50,386 bases of DNA, taken from a virus. Location: IMG/VR virus record IMGVR_UViG_3300021964_000107, positions 1 through 50,386 of that record. One strand, written 5' to 3'. The first letter of the stretch is position 1; every line of letters starts with the position of its first letter. The notes under the pieces are model-generated. The model did no database searches. It was given only the letters and a program-made list of their open reading frames with translations, and was not told where the DNA came from. The position numbers and the translations under genes were made by a program. Shown here piece after piece: positions 15,077 through 22,799 of the stretch.

Positions 15077-15106
15077 GGAGTAGGAGTGGAACACACTCCT
15101 TACTCC
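15077..15106 (-). promoter_or_regulatory. long hairpin in the phoH leader
   Basis: GGAGTAGGAGTG (15077-15088) pairs with CACTCC-T-TACTCC (15094-15106): 12 base pairs with one bulged T and a 5-base loop. It sits between a late promoter (15149) and the phoH start. No U-run follows on the minus strand, so a regulatory or RNA-stability role is as likely as termination. Confidence 0.5.
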
Positions 15107-15148
15107 TACATGAAAGCTGATACACTATATATTGTTTCCATGCAGTAT

Positions 15149-15156
15149 TATTTATA
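15149..15156 (-). promoter_or_regulatory. T4-type late promoter upstream of phoH
   Basis: TATAAATA on the minus strand, immediately after the stop of the 15157-15507 gene and 92 bases before the phoH ATG. No other promoter element was seen nearby. Confidence 0.55.
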
Positions 15157-15507
15157 TTAATACAAGCCTGTAGTTTTATTCTTTTCATAATGTTTGGTTA
15201 CATTTTGACCAGCAACATCTACAAGTTTGTGTTTCTTTGCTACATTCTTTACCTTAATGTTTTTGTGTGTTCCCTTATTACCATATCTTTCTGCAAGTGG
15301 TGAGTTAGGGTGTGAGTCTGCAATCTTTGCCATAGTTTCATTAAATCCACCATCAGACTTAGGGCCTCCACCTCTTACAATATTTGGTGCAGTAATGATT
15401 TTTTGACATTGTGGATTTTCATCTAAGAATAATTGAAGTTCACCCCATGTACAAATGGTATCAAAATATTCATCTTTATCGTTATCTTTAATTGTGTATG
15501 TTGGCAT
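15157..15507 (-). CDS. FmdB-like small phage protein lacking the zinc cysteines
   Basis: 116 residues starting MPTYTIKDNDKDEYFDT. This start and the middle part (DGGFNETMAKIADSHPNSPL) are typical of a protein conserved in cyanophages and related to the FmdB start MPxYxxxC. Only one cysteine remains, so the zinc ribbon is absent. The C-terminus is basic. Ribosome site AAAGGAAAAAAG. Function unknown. Confidence 0.65.
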   Translation of the reverse strand: MPTYTIKDNDKDEYFDTICTWGELQLFLDENPQCQKIITAPNIVRGGGPKSDGGFNETMAKIADSHPNSPLAERYGNKGTHKNIKVKNVAKKHKLVDVAGQNVTKHYEKNKTTGLY

Positions 15508-15517
15508 CTTTTTTCCT

Positions 15518-15862
15518 TTAACTATGATATACTTCTACATATGCATTGCAGTTATTACATGATAGATTCGTAACCATAGTATGTTCATTATCAATTTCAG
15601 CATCTTCTTCCAAATTATGGTCACCACCCCAAATAAGTTTTGTTCCACAACTCCAACAATTCATACCCTCTTTTAGTTTTTGATTCTCATCATATAACTC
15701 TTGATTTCTTTTTAGTACATCATAATGACATTTTGTTAATTCTCTTAAATCCATCATTAAACCATTTGAGTGAGAGTGTTCCTCTCTTATGGCAGATTCT
15801 TTTTCTTGTTCTTCTCTCAAGCGCCTACCCATGTAGTCATAATATCTTTCGTCTGAAACCAT
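15518..15862 (-). CDS. zinc-ribbon protein with helical N-terminus
   Basis: 114 residues. The N-terminal 60 are charged and helical (RLREEQEKESAIREEH). The C-terminal part has two Cys pairs, CWSCG at 69-73 and CNNC at 102-105, spaced as in a zinc ribbon. Ribosome site GGGAG. It overlaps the upstream gene by 46 bases. Function unknown. Confidence 0.65.
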   Translation of the reverse strand: MVSDERYYDYMGRRLREEQEKESAIREEHSHSNGLMMDLRELTKCHYDVLKRNQELYDENQKLKEGMNCWSCGTKLIWGGDHNLEEDAEIDNEHTMVTNLSCNNCNAYVEVYHS

Positions 15863-16383
15863 TCTGGAATCTCCCTATTCTTCCAACTCGCAAAAGAGTT
15901 CTTCTCAACTATATAGTAGTTCCTATATGCAAGTATAGGATTGTCTTTGACCTTGCACATTTCTGGCATACATTGAGGTAGTTGTGTTCCTTTGACCATA
16001 GGTATATTACTTGGTGGTCTAATAAGTGCAATAGATGGTTTAGATGAACCATGTATTTTACCATAACGATTTGTAAACTCTGAAAGTACAGCCATATAGA
16101 GTTTATACATTTGAAAATAGTTTTCTATAGATTCACGAACCCAAATTGCTGATGGGTGATTAATGTGAGAAGCTTTGTATAATATATCTTCTCGTTCATC
16201 ATGTAGTTTCCATCTCTTTATGTTACGACCTATTGCAGTTTTACCTAGATACATTTCTCCATCTAGTAATCTATGTGCCGTAGACATAAGTTGTGCATAC
16301 TCAATGGGCATCTTGACTATATGTTTGTCAATATGACACTTTGCATTTTGGATAGGGTCTTCATGTAGATAAAATATATTCAT
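15817..16383 (-). CDS. conserved phage protein (CHIDKH / HPSAIW type)
   Basis: 188 residues, MNIFYLHEDPIQNAKCHIDKHIVKM, then EYAQLMSTAHRL, HPSAIWVRESIENYFQMY. This is a widespread phage protein family that I recognise by pattern but whose function I cannot name. The conserved His/Cys/Asp at the start and the HPSxxW motif suggest an enzyme. Ribosome site AGGATAAAC. Confidence 0.65.
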   Translation of the reverse strand: MNIFYLHEDPIQNAKCHIDKHIVKMPIEYAQLMSTAHRLLDGEMYLGKTAIGRNIKRWKLHDEREDILYKASHINHPSAIWVRESIENYFQMYKLYMAVLSEFTNRYGKIHGSSKPSIALIRPPSNIPMVKGTQLPQCMPEMCKVKDNPILAYRNYYIVEKNSFASWKNREIPEWFQTKDIMTTWVGA

Positions 16384-16386
16384 TGT

Positions 16387-16965
16387 TTATCCTATTGTTA
16401 CATTAAATGCTATGTTGATTCTTTGTCTATCAGATTTGTTTTCTTCAACTTCATGTGGCACCCAACTTGGGAAAAGAACCAAACTATTATCTTTTGGATT
16501 CATTTTAAACTTTTTAGTAAATGGTGATTTTGTATAACAATCATGCATTAAGTTTTGTGTATTATAAAATACTAAATTGCCCGTATCCTCTCCTTGAATA
16601 TAATATATTCCAGAAAAAGAAGAAAAGAATTTATGTGAGTGTAAAACATTACCAGAACCTATTTCATTTACATTTGTCCAATAATCATAATTCAAAATTT
16701 TACTAAGTAAACTTCTAAAGTTTTTATCTTGTTCTGCATAATATATTGTAGCTTCACTTGCTGTATCTAACATACAATTAGTTAACCATTCAATATTTTT
16801 ATATCTCATGGATGAACGCCAACAACCATCATTACTTCCACCTTGAGTTAATACATTTTTTTCTTTTGCATCATTAATTTGGTTTAGTAAATCTGATGAT
16901 TGGTTTTTATTTGCTATATTAGTTTTAGTAAATAAATCACAACCAAATAATAATTGTCTTTCCAT
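16387..16965 (-). CDS. 2OG-Fe(II) oxygenase family protein
   Basis: 192 residues. LHSHKFFSSFSGIYYIQGE gives the first iron His, LVLFPSWVPHEVEENK the second, and RQRINIAFNVTIG the 2OG-binding Arg strand. It is the same family type as the genes at 10262 and 13699 (2OG-FeII_Oxy_5-like). It overlaps the next oxygenase gene by one base, so two different oxygenases are co-translated here. Ribosome site GGAAATATA. Confidence 0.76.
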   Translation of the reverse strand: MERQLLFGCDLFTKTNIANKNQSSDLLNQINDAKEKNVLTQGGSNDGCWRSSMRYKNIEWLTNCMLDTASEATIYYAEQDKNFRSLLSKILNYDYWTNVNEIGSGNVLHSHKFFSSFSGIYYIQGEDTGNLVFYNTQNLMHDCYTKSPFTKKFKMNPKDNSLVLFPSWVPHEVEENKSDRQRINIAFNVTIG

Positions 16966-17471
16966 TATATTTCCACATAATTGATATTAATATTAAGTCT
17001 AATATTACTATCTGTTTGACCAACTGATTGATGTTTGACATCACCATCTACGATTACAGCTCTGTTTGCTTTTGATTGTACAAATTTGTCATTTTCAAAT
17101 TCAGTTCCACCATTATTATTGTTTATATAATACAGTAAAGTTTTGAAATTGTCAAGAGGCTTTTCAACATTATTTTCTTGAACTAAATCATAATGCCAAC
17201 CATATCTAACATGGTCATCTCTTATAGTAAACAAGTTTGCTTTAGCTCTTATTAGTTTCATGTTATCTTTTAGTAAATACTGCAATTCTTTTGCGATTGT
17301 ATTTGTGGGCATTCTTATATCATATAACATATTATTAAATGAAAACATACCTACATAATCAGCACTTGGATTTGCAACATTTACATATTCCCATTTAATT
17401 TTATTAGTTGTATATTTTTTATATATTTCTGTGAATTTGTCAAATTCTAAATAGTCATCAATAATTTCCAT
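16965..17471 (-). CDS. prolyl-4-hydroxylase-like 2OG-Fe(II) oxygenase
   Basis: 168 residues from ATG 17471, which has a perfect ribosome site (AAGGAGATAGTA) just after the thyX stop; the longer reading from 17495 runs into thyX. The H-x-D motif is in YGWHYDLV, then KTLLYYINNNNGGTEFEN, the distal His in DVKHQSVG and the Arg in NIRLNININY. This is the 2OG-FeII_Oxy_3/prolyl hydroxylase pattern. Substrate unknown. Confidence 0.78.
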   Translation of the reverse strand: MEIIDDYLEFDKFTEIYKKYTTNKIKWEYVNVANPSADYVGMFSFNNMLYDIRMPTNTIAKELQYLLKDNMKLIRAKANLFTIRDDHVRYGWHYDLVQENNVEKPLDNFKTLLYYINNNNGGTEFENDKFVQSKANRAVIVDGDVKHQSVGQTDSNIRLNININYVEI

Positions 17472-17473
17472 TA

Positions 17474-18088
17474 CTATCTCCTTAATGCTTTCCAACTTAT
17501 AGGAAAATGTTGTTTTGTTTCACAATCTATTTGATTTGCAATAACTCTAGTTTCCCATTGTGTATCATCTTTACATCTTAAATTACAAACTCTTGCAAAG
17601 GCCATAAGTGTTCCAGACCAATACCACTCTGTATATAGATTCTGTGGTAAAACCATTCTTGCCATCTCTGGTGCAATATTTGCTTTTAACATATTTTGAT
17701 ATGTTGTCTTGACAAACTCTAAAGTAGAACCAAGACTATATTGTATAGTTTCATCAGAAGAACCTTGTTTCTTATTATCTGCTTTTAATCTCCACTCGTC
17801 TGGAATATAAAACTCTGGTTCATCATCTACATATCGTCTTGATACTTCATTCCATACTAAACCGACTTGATGTTTTACAAGTTGCCTCGCAACAAAAATT
17901 GGAGCCTTAATATGGAATTGTATACTACAATGTCCAAAAGGACTCCAATGATTGTGTTCTGCAAGATAGTTAATAAGTCTTACATCTTTAGGTGCATTAA
18001 ATACTTTATGTTCTTTTGCAAAGGAAACACGAGCTGCATTAACTACAGTTAAATCTGTTCCCATTACATCTATGACTTTTGCTTCCAT
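17474..18088 (-). CDS. thyX: flavin-dependent thymidylate synthase ThyX
   Basis: 204 residues from ATG 18088 (ribosome site GGGAGAAGTA, TAATG overlap with the upstream stop). The ThyX signature is at 68-86: RQLVKHQVGLVWNEVSRRY. This is the marine-phage variant with HQ in place of the usual HR and one extra residue before the Ser. ThyX methylates dUMP using CH2-THF, FAD and NADPH and feeds phage DNA synthesis together with the class II RNR at 26138. Confidence 0.93.
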   Translation of the reverse strand: MEAKVIDVMGTDLTVVNAARVSFAKEHKVFNAPKDVRLINYLAEHNHWSPFGHCSIQFHIKAPIFVARQLVKHQVGLVWNEVSRRYVDDEPEFYIPDEWRLKADNKKQGSSDETIQYSLGSTLEFVKTTYQNMLKANIAPEMARMVLPQNLYTEWYWSGTLMAFARVCNLRCKDDTQWETRVIANQIDCETKQHFPISWKALRR

Positions 18089-18621
18089 TACTTCTCCCAT
18101 TTGTAGAATATATGGTCACCTATTTCTACAGTTTTAGTTTTAGATTTTCTCCATGCTGGAAACACATAGTCTGCATGATAATGTGTTGCCCCATCTGTAA
18201 TATCTAAAATAGTTATACCTTTAATTAAAGACACATATGCAAGATTATATATCTCTTTATAGATACGTTTATCTTTTTTGTGTATCTTATCTGCCTTACC
18301 ATCACAATACCACGAAAATTGACATCTGTGTTTAATAGGATAGTAAGTTCCATTCTTCTTCCAAGACTCCCTTGTAGGCCCTTGTTTAACGACCTCACAG
18401 ACAGTATTAGGAAACCTTTTATCTTTTACTCTATTCAAAGTCACAGAGATAACTGCACTCCAACCAGCAGTTCCTTGATTCCTAGATTCAAAGTAAACAT
18501 TATCTGCAAGACAAGTTGCTTGTATAGGACTTACACCAACTAGTTTTGGTTTGTCCATTGGTAATGATGGGTCTGCTGTAACAATACCCATAAGCATCAT
18601 CATTTCTTTTAAACTAAGCAT
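18088..18621 (-). CDS. SleB-type cell wall hydrolase
   Basis: 177 residues matching Hydrolase_2/SleB: CLADNVYFESRNQGTAGWSAV with the catalytic Glu, VTLNRVKDKRFPNTVCEVV, CQFSWYCDGK and a C-terminal THYHADYVFPAW...IGDHIFY. These enzymes cut peptidoglycan glycan strands. The N-terminal 18 residues are mildly hydrophobic (MLSLKEMMMLMGIVTA), but a signal peptide is not certain. With the T4-type lysozyme this gives two murein hydrolases about 4.4 kb apart. Confidence 0.85.
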   Translation of the reverse strand: MLSLKEMMMLMGIVTADPSLPMDKPKLVGVSPIQATCLADNVYFESRNQGTAGWSAVISVTLNRVKDKRFPNTVCEVVKQGPTRESWKKNGTYYPIKHRCQFSWYCDGKADKIHKKDKRIYKEIYNLAYVSLIKGITILDITDGATHYHADYVFPAWRKSKTKTVEIGDHIFYKWEK

Positions 18622-19036
18622 ATATACCTCTTTTTTTATATTCTATTAATAAAGTTTCTTGCATTGCATAAGCTTCTTTTTCCCAAGGCAAGTTCATATA
18701 ATCTATACAAATGTGTACTTCACCTTTCCACATTTTTTCTATACCTTTCATTTCTTTTAGTTCGCCTTTGAATTGTTGTTTCACATGAACCAACTCATGT
18801 AAAACACAAGTAATGAAATCATCTCCTTTAAGTCTTTTATCAATTTCAATATGAGAACAGTTCTTATCAATCTCCATACACCAACCTTGAACTTCACCTT
18901 TTATTTTAGTAAGGTCAAATTCAATATTATAAGACTTGAATCTGTTGAAAAACTTATCACAAAACCAATCAGTAATATTGTGAACTAATTCTCTTTGTTT
19001 TTTAGTTCCACCATATACTAAAACAAACTTATCCAT
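18614..19036 (-). CDS. SprT-like zinc metallopeptidase
   Basis: 140 residues from ATG 19036, which overlaps the upstream stop as TAATG; an in-frame ATG at 19051 is less likely. CVLHELVHVKQQFKGE carries the HExxH zinc motif (H80, E81, H84), and LPWEKEAYAMQE supplies a downstream Glu, as in SprT-type zincins. Some relatives cut DNA-protein crosslinks. A role in this phage is not shown. Confidence 0.72.
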   Translation of the reverse strand: MDKFVLVYGGTKKQRELVHNITDWFCDKFFNRFKSYNIEFDLTKIKGEVQGWCMEIDKNCSHIEIDKRLKGDDFITCVLHELVHVKQQFKGELKEMKGIEKMWKGEVHICIDYMNLPWEKEAYAMQETLLIEYKKRGIYA

Positions 19037-19272
19037 TAACTGATATTCCACTTCACTTCAACTTTACCTTTTTTCAAACAATCTGCAAGGTAACTAATGT
19101 AATTAGCAGCTGCATACTTTTCATCAGATGCACCCTCTGTAATTTGAACAAAGGCAGTTTCAAGATTTTTAATCATTGACTTTTCTGCTTCACCAAAGTT
19201 CATTACGAATTGACCTTCACTATTCTCAACAAACATTTTCTTTTCTTTCCAATCTTGATAAAAATAACCCAT
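19036..19272 (-). CDS. small hypothetical protein
   Basis: 78 residues, MGYFYQDWKEKKMFVE..., with a helical middle and WNIS end. It starts exactly where the upstream gene ends and is translationally coupled to the SprT-like gene. No family recognised. Confidence 0.6.
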   Translation of the reverse strand: MGYFYQDWKEKKMFVENSEGQFVMNFGEAEKSMIKNLETAFVQITEGASDEKYAAANYISYLADCLKKGKVEVKWNIS

Positions 19273-19613
19273 TATATAGCACTCCCATAATTAATATTTT
19301 CTGGTTTCACACCGACTGCTTCAACTTCGTCAAGATATGTATTATAACCATCTTCCCAAAGTTTCATAGCATCTTCATCATTCTTAAATCCATTCTCTGA
19401 AGCAAAGTCCATTGAAGAACTACCCATGATTATTTCATCAGCACCTTTTGTTCTTAGTGCATAACTAATCATGTCTGGAGTTTTGGCCCATGCAACCAAC
19501 TCGCCTGGATTTGAAAACATTTGAATCCCACCTTTATGGGCAGCAACAAATCTAATCGCATTTTCTTTTCCAGAATTATCATACATCTTAAATGTTTTCA
19601 CGATTTTCTCCAT
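19272..19613 (-). CDS. hypothetical protein, first gene of an early operon
   Basis: 113 residues, MEKIVKTFKMYDNSGKENAI..., slightly acidic at the C-terminus. It follows a strong sigma70 promoter and an AAAGAGAGAGAAA leader that recurs at 20545 and 24878. As the promoter-proximal gene of the block that runs through SleB and thyX it may be made in quantity early. Function unknown. Confidence 0.65.
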   Translation of the reverse strand: MEKIVKTFKMYDNSGKENAIRFVAAHKGGIQMFSNPGELVAWAKTPDMISYALRTKGADEIIMGSSSMDFASENGFKNDEDAMKLWEDGYNTYLDEVEAVGVKPENINYGSAI

Positions 19614-19646
19614 AATTATTTCTCTCTCTTTATTGTTTATACTAAT

Positions 19647-19675
19647 AGTATATACGAAAAAGGGGGGTCTGTCAA
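19647..19675 (-). promoter_or_regulatory. sigma70 promoter with its -35 inside a terminator loop
   Basis: TTGACA (19670-19675), 17-base spacer, TATACT (19647-19652). The -35 hexamer forms most of the 8-base loop of the hairpin at 19659-19684. The leader AATAAAGAGAGAGAAA follows. Confidence 0.8.
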
Positions 19676-19684
19676 CCCCCCTTT
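19659..19684 (-). terminator. GC-rich hairpin overlapping a promoter
   Basis: A perfect 9-bp stem: AAAGGGGGG (19659-19667) with CCCCCCTTT (19676-19684), loop of 8. On the minus strand it is followed by TTTTTCG, so it would end transcripts coming from 19.9-20.5 kb while restarting transcription from the embedded promoter. Confidence 0.72.
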
Positions 19685-19713
19685 AAAAACCCTTTGATTT
19701 CAACGACTTATCC

Positions 19714-19811
19714 ATTCGCATTTTTCATCATATATTGTAATCGTTGCGAATCAAGGGAAGTGATTCGCATGGCAAGTTTTTTTGAGAGAGAGAGGAGTGC
19801 CATGCGAATCA
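19714..19811. repeat. GCGAATCA repeat cluster with a 14-bp inverted repeat
   Basis: In this 130-base non-coding stretch, ATTCGCAT occurs at 19714, GCGAATCA at 19746, TGATTCGCATGGCA at 19761-19774 and its exact inverse TGCCATGCGAATCA at 19798-19811, separated by a T-run and a GA-run. Another GCGAATCA lies at 20675-20682. It could be an operator, a replication-protein binding site or an RNA hairpin. No gene was seen here. Confidence 0.6.
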
Positions 19812-19817
19812 AACTCA

Positions 19818-19925
19818 TTATTCCATACAACCTTGCATTAATCCCTCTGTAGTGCAAGGGTCTTCAACATATCCTACAATCATTACACAAACAACAATCA
19901 TAATACAACCTAAAAATACTTTCAT
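19818..19925 (-). CDS. 35-residue membrane peptide
   Basis: ATG 19925 follows the upstream stop directly and has GGAG 6 bases before it. The product is MKVFLGCIMIVVCVMIVGYV and then a short polar tail with three Cys in total besides C7 and C13 region hydrophobics. It is either a single-pass membrane peptide or a small lipoprotein-like product. Function unknown. Confidence 0.5.
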   Translation of the reverse strand: MKVFLGCIMIVVCVMIVGYVEDPCTTEGLMQGCME

Positions 19926-19926
19926 A

Positions 19927-20175
19927 TTAAACTCCATTATCAAAAACATTTACATCAGCATCAGAAATCATACCATCTTTTACATCATTAAAGATTTCAG
20001 TAAAATGTGCATAGTTTTTCCAATACTTAGTTTTTGCACCAAGAGCATCCATGTAAACTGTATCTTTAACATTTTTCCAATCTACATCATTTATGTTCTT
20101 GTTCCAAACTTTTGGTTTTACCCATTCGTAAATGTGTCCATAAACCAACAAATCAATTTCTTTTTGATTAACCAT
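19927..20175 (-). CDS. small hypothetical protein
   Basis: 82 residues from ATG 20175, chosen because AGGAAAGAG lies in front of it and the longer frame overlaps the upstream gene. The sequence is MVNQKEIDLLVYGHIYEWVKP..., Trp/Tyr/Asp rich. No domain recognised. Confidence 0.58.
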   Translation of the reverse strand: MVNQKEIDLLVYGHIYEWVKPKVWNKNINDVDWKNVKDTVYMDALGAKTKYWKNYAHFTEIFNDVKDGMISDADVNVFDNGV

Positions 20176-20185
20176 AATCTCTTTC

Positions 20186-20545
20186 CTACAAATATTCTGG
20201 GCCAGTCCAATTAATATTGAAACCACCCTCTAAAACATTACCTCTTGGTGCATTTCTCGCTGGAGCATTATAACCAGCAGCCTTTAGAACATCACCTCTT
20301 TTGAACTTTTTATCATCATCAGTATTCACAACAAAACCCCAAACAGAACCCATTCTACCAGGCGTATGGTCTGAAACTCTACCAATCTTGATATATTTCT
20401 GTCCAACTTTAACCATAAACTTATCACGAAAATCATCAGAAGTCCTATGTTTAAAACCATTTTTTGAATAGTCATATGCAGCAGCATCTAACATATTATT
20501 GATACCATCATCAATACTAGTGAATTTCTTCTTAATCATTGTCAT
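20186..20545 (-). CDS. hypothetical protein, first gene of an early operon
   Basis: 119 residues, MTMIKKKFTSIDDGINNML... with a C-terminal beta-type stretch (GRVSDHTPGRMGSVWGFVV, then RGDVLKAAGYNAPARNAPR). It lies behind a strong promoter at 20578-20606 with the same purine-rich leader as 19613 and 24878. Function unknown. Confidence 0.65.
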   Translation of the reverse strand: MTMIKKKFTSIDDGINNMLDAAAYDYSKNGFKHRTSDDFRDKFMVKVGQKYIKIGRVSDHTPGRMGSVWGFVVNTDDDKKFKRGDVLKAAGYNAPARNAPRGNVLEGGFNINWTGPEYL

Positions 20546-20577
20546 ATTTTTTCTCTCTCTTTATTAACTATACTATT

Positions 20578-20606
20578 AATATACCAAATAAAAAGAGGTT
20601 TGTCAA
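20578..20606 (-). promoter_or_regulatory. sigma70 early promoter
   Basis: TTGACA (20601-20606), 17-base spacer, TATATT (20578-20583), then AGTATAGTTAATAAAGAGAGAGAAA to the ATG. It is closely similar over about 80 bases to the promoter at 24913-24941. Confidence 0.82.
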
Positions 20607-20609
20607 GTA

Positions 20610-20729
20610 TCATTTTAAGTCTTTGTTTTTGTTAGGTTTTTTAGAGTTGTGTTTTTTCTCTTTTTTGTTTTCTTGCGAATCACTTCTTTTTTGAGAAAAA
20701 ACAATTCTTTGTATAGGAGTGACTCTCAT
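20610..20729 (-). CDS. 39-residue basic peptide
   Basis: The ATG at 20729 overlaps the stop of the upstream gene (TAATG). MRVTPIQRIVFSQKR is followed by a Lys/Asn/Ser-rich tail. The tail codons run into the promoter region, and one GCGAATCA element lies inside the ORF. It is probably translated by coupling. Function unknown. Confidence 0.45.
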   Translation of the reverse strand: MRVTPIQRIVFSQKRSDSQENKKEKKHNSKKPNKNKDLK

Positions 20730-21211
20730 TATCCGTTTGCAAGACCCTCTTGAGCTGGATATTCTTCAACCTTAAAGTTTTCATCCCAACCAAATGCTTC
20801 TCTTACAACATTTGCAGATAATCCTTTATAGATTTGATGTAACTTTTTATCCTTTGCATTGACAAGAAGTTTTGCTTCACTTTCATGTAAACCCTCTAAC
20901 ATCTGAAAGAACATATTTTCTTTCTGTGGTTGTTTAGTTACATTGTCTGCACCCTTAATAAATCTCCAGAGTTTCTTTGATTCTTGTAACAGTAGAGTAT
21001 GTTCTGTTCCAGCTGGTGCTTCATTAGGTGTATAAGGTACATCACCTTTTGGAAACACCCATTCTATTTTAGGGTCAAATGCAGCTTTAAGAAACATCTT
21101 TAATGCATCTGTTTTATACTTTTGTAGTATCTCAACTTTTTTATCTTTAGTTTTTGCTTTATGTACTTTGTCCAATATTTCTGAAAAAAGTGGGTAATAT
21201 GTTTCTTGCAT
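20729..21211 (-). CDS. conserved T4-like phage protein next to RNase H
   Basis: 160 residues, MQETYYPLFSEILDKVHKAKTKDKKVEIL, then KYKTDALKMFLKAAFDPKIEW and a C-terminal ANVVREAFGWDE. I recognise it as a family regularly found beside replication genes in marine T4-like phages, without a known function. Its start directly follows the RNase H stop. Confidence 0.7.
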   Translation of the reverse strand: MQETYYPLFSEILDKVHKAKTKDKKVEILQKYKTDALKMFLKAAFDPKIEWVFPKGDVPYTPNEAPAGTEHTLLLQESKKLWRFIKGADNVTKQPQKENMFFQMLEGLHESEAKLLVNAKDKKLHQIYKGLSANVVREAFGWDENFKVEEYPAQEGLANG

Positions 21212-22054
21212 TTAAAATTCTCCAATTTCATTAGTAAGATTTTTTAATCTTGATTGTATAAAATAATTTAGTAATTTACTTCTATCACCACAAGGAGCTT
21301 CACAAAACTCAACCATAATTTCTTTTTCAAGTTCCTCTGGAACATTGTCCAAGTTGATAAGTGTATTATTTCTTTGGTAATTTCTTTTGACTTCAGAAGG
21401 CAAATCATCTATATGCATATCCAACCAATTCTCAATCTTCTTTCTTCCTAAAGGTCTTTGTCTTATACCATCTACGAAAGTATTATCTTGTGATAGAACA
21501 TTAGGTACTCCATCACTAGTGTCGCCTTTAAGTATGTGTTCTTTTATATAGGTAGTTGGATTATGTCCATTTACCATTTTCTTGAGTATTGGTGAATACT
21601 GTTTTACATTAGGATATTTGTGTAACTGAATAAAATCTTTATCTCCAGACACAATCATAATTTTTTCATCTTGAAAGTTTTTACATAGAGTTGCAATAAT
21701 ATCATCAGCCTCACAACCATAAATTTCTAGATATTTGTATGGTAGATTTTCTTTGAACTCTGCTTTGATTTTATTTAAACAACCAAATATAGCATCCCAA
21801 TCTTTACTATCTTTTTCTCTACCTTTTTTACGACCAGCTTTGTAATTAGGAAAGTAATCTCTTCTCCAATAATGTTTAGAATCATAAGTTAATACAACTT
21901 CTCCAAACTCTTTATGGAAATCACTTCTGTGTAAACGAATAGAGTTAAGTATCATGTGTCTTACCATACCCTCATCTACTTCGTTACTTTTTCGCATATT
22001 CAAATCCATCATTAAACTTGCTAACGAGATTTGATTCATATCAATAATAATCAT
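21212..22054 (-). CDS. rnh: RNase H / 5'-3' flap exonuclease (T4 Rnh, FEN family)
   Basis: 280 residues, near T4 RNase H (305). Metal-binding acidic motifs are D5 in MIIIDMNQ, VVLTYDSKHYWRRDYFPNYK, EADDIIATL, and VSGDKDFIQL; KGDTSDGVPN lies in the helix-hairpin-helix part. It removes RNA primers and flaps on the lagging strand, working with gp32 and the primase encoded in this window. TAATG overlap with the upstream gene. Confidence 0.92.
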   Translation of the reverse strand: MIIIDMNQISLASLMMDLNMRKSNEVDEGMVRHMILNSIRLHRSDFHKEFGEVVLTYDSKHYWRRDYFPNYKAGRKKGREKDSKDWDAIFGCLNKIKAEFKENLPYKYLEIYGCEADDIIATLCKNFQDEKIMIVSGDKDFIQLHKYPNVKQYSPILKKMVNGHNPTTYIKEHILKGDTSDGVPNVLSQDNTFVDGIRQRPLGRKKIENWLDMHIDDLPSEVKRNYQRNNTLINLDNVPEELEKEIMVEFCEAPCGDRSKLLNYFIQSRLKNLTNEIGEF

Positions 22055-22452
22055 TACTTATCTTTTTCTTTGTTATCTTCTATGGACTTAACCATTTGTT
22101 CTAATAATTCAGCATCAAATTTAGAATATACATCTTCTATTGATTCTGTTTTTGTGGACATTACCGAATCAATTAATATGTGCATTGGATGTGGATATTT
22201 CATGTGTCTAAAAATAATAGACCTAACAACTTCATTAATAAAACCAATCTCTGCTACAAACTTATCACTTTTTATATCAAGACCATTTTCACTAAGTCCA
22301 TGTATCATAGGTATCATAACACTTTCTGCAACATCATCAACAAAAACCATATCATCTGCAATCTTATCTGTTTGACTTTTAGTGATAATCTTTGCTTTAG
22401 ACCAAGGCCCTTTGATTACGTTATTTACCCCTTTGGTACTATCGTCTGCCAT
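22054..22452 (-). CDS. conserved hypothetical phage protein
   Basis: 132 residues, MADDSTKGVNNVIKGPWSKAK, then a helical part with RSIIFRHMKYPHPMHILIDS and an acidic Lys/Glu tail. It is of the kind found beside rnh in cyanophages. Ribosome site GAGGATAAA. No function known to me. Confidence 0.65.
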   Translation of the reverse strand: MADDSTKGVNNVIKGPWSKAKIITKSQTDKIADDMVFVDDVAESVMIPMIHGLSENGLDIKSDKFVAEIGFINEVVRSIIFRHMKYPHPMHILIDSVMSTKTESIEDVYSKFDAELLEQMVKSIEDNKEKDK

Positions 22453-22799
22453 TTTATCCTCTTCTCTTGATATGCACCATACCTATCATCACAGTAATCA
22501 CCATGTCGTAAGTAGTATTGTAAGTTTCTAATATAACCCTCACAATCTGCAAGTTTTGCTTTCGCACCTTTTATATCTCTACGAACAGATGCACGATATT
22601 CAGAAAGTTGTTCTTTCTGATTCTTAATCCAACTCTGTACATTTTTTGCAGATAAGAAATGTTCATCTCCTTTTGCAAGTACAGTATGATGAATAGAACT
22701 TTTCTTTGCTGGTGGTTTTGCAGCTCTCGCCTTTGCAAGTCTTTCACACGCAGCTTTCTTTTGTTCCTCTGTCATAGGTTTACGTTTTTTCTTAATCAT
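22425..22799 (-). CDS. basic helical conserved phage protein
   Basis: 124 residues. The N-terminus is very basic (MIKKKRKPMTEEQKKAACERLAKARAAK), then HHTVLAKGDEHFLSAKNV and a helical middle with CEGYIRNLQYYLRHGDYCDD. The Lys/Arg/Ala start looks like a nucleic-acid-binding arm. It lies directly after bS21 and overlaps it by 8 bases. Function unknown. Confidence 0.65.
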   Translation of the reverse strand: MIKKKRKPMTEEQKKAACERLAKARAAKPPAKKSSIHHTVLAKGDEHFLSAKNVQSWIKNQKEQLSEYRASVRRDIKGAKAKLADCEGYIRNLQYYLRHGDYCDDRYGAYQEKRIKWQTIVPKG

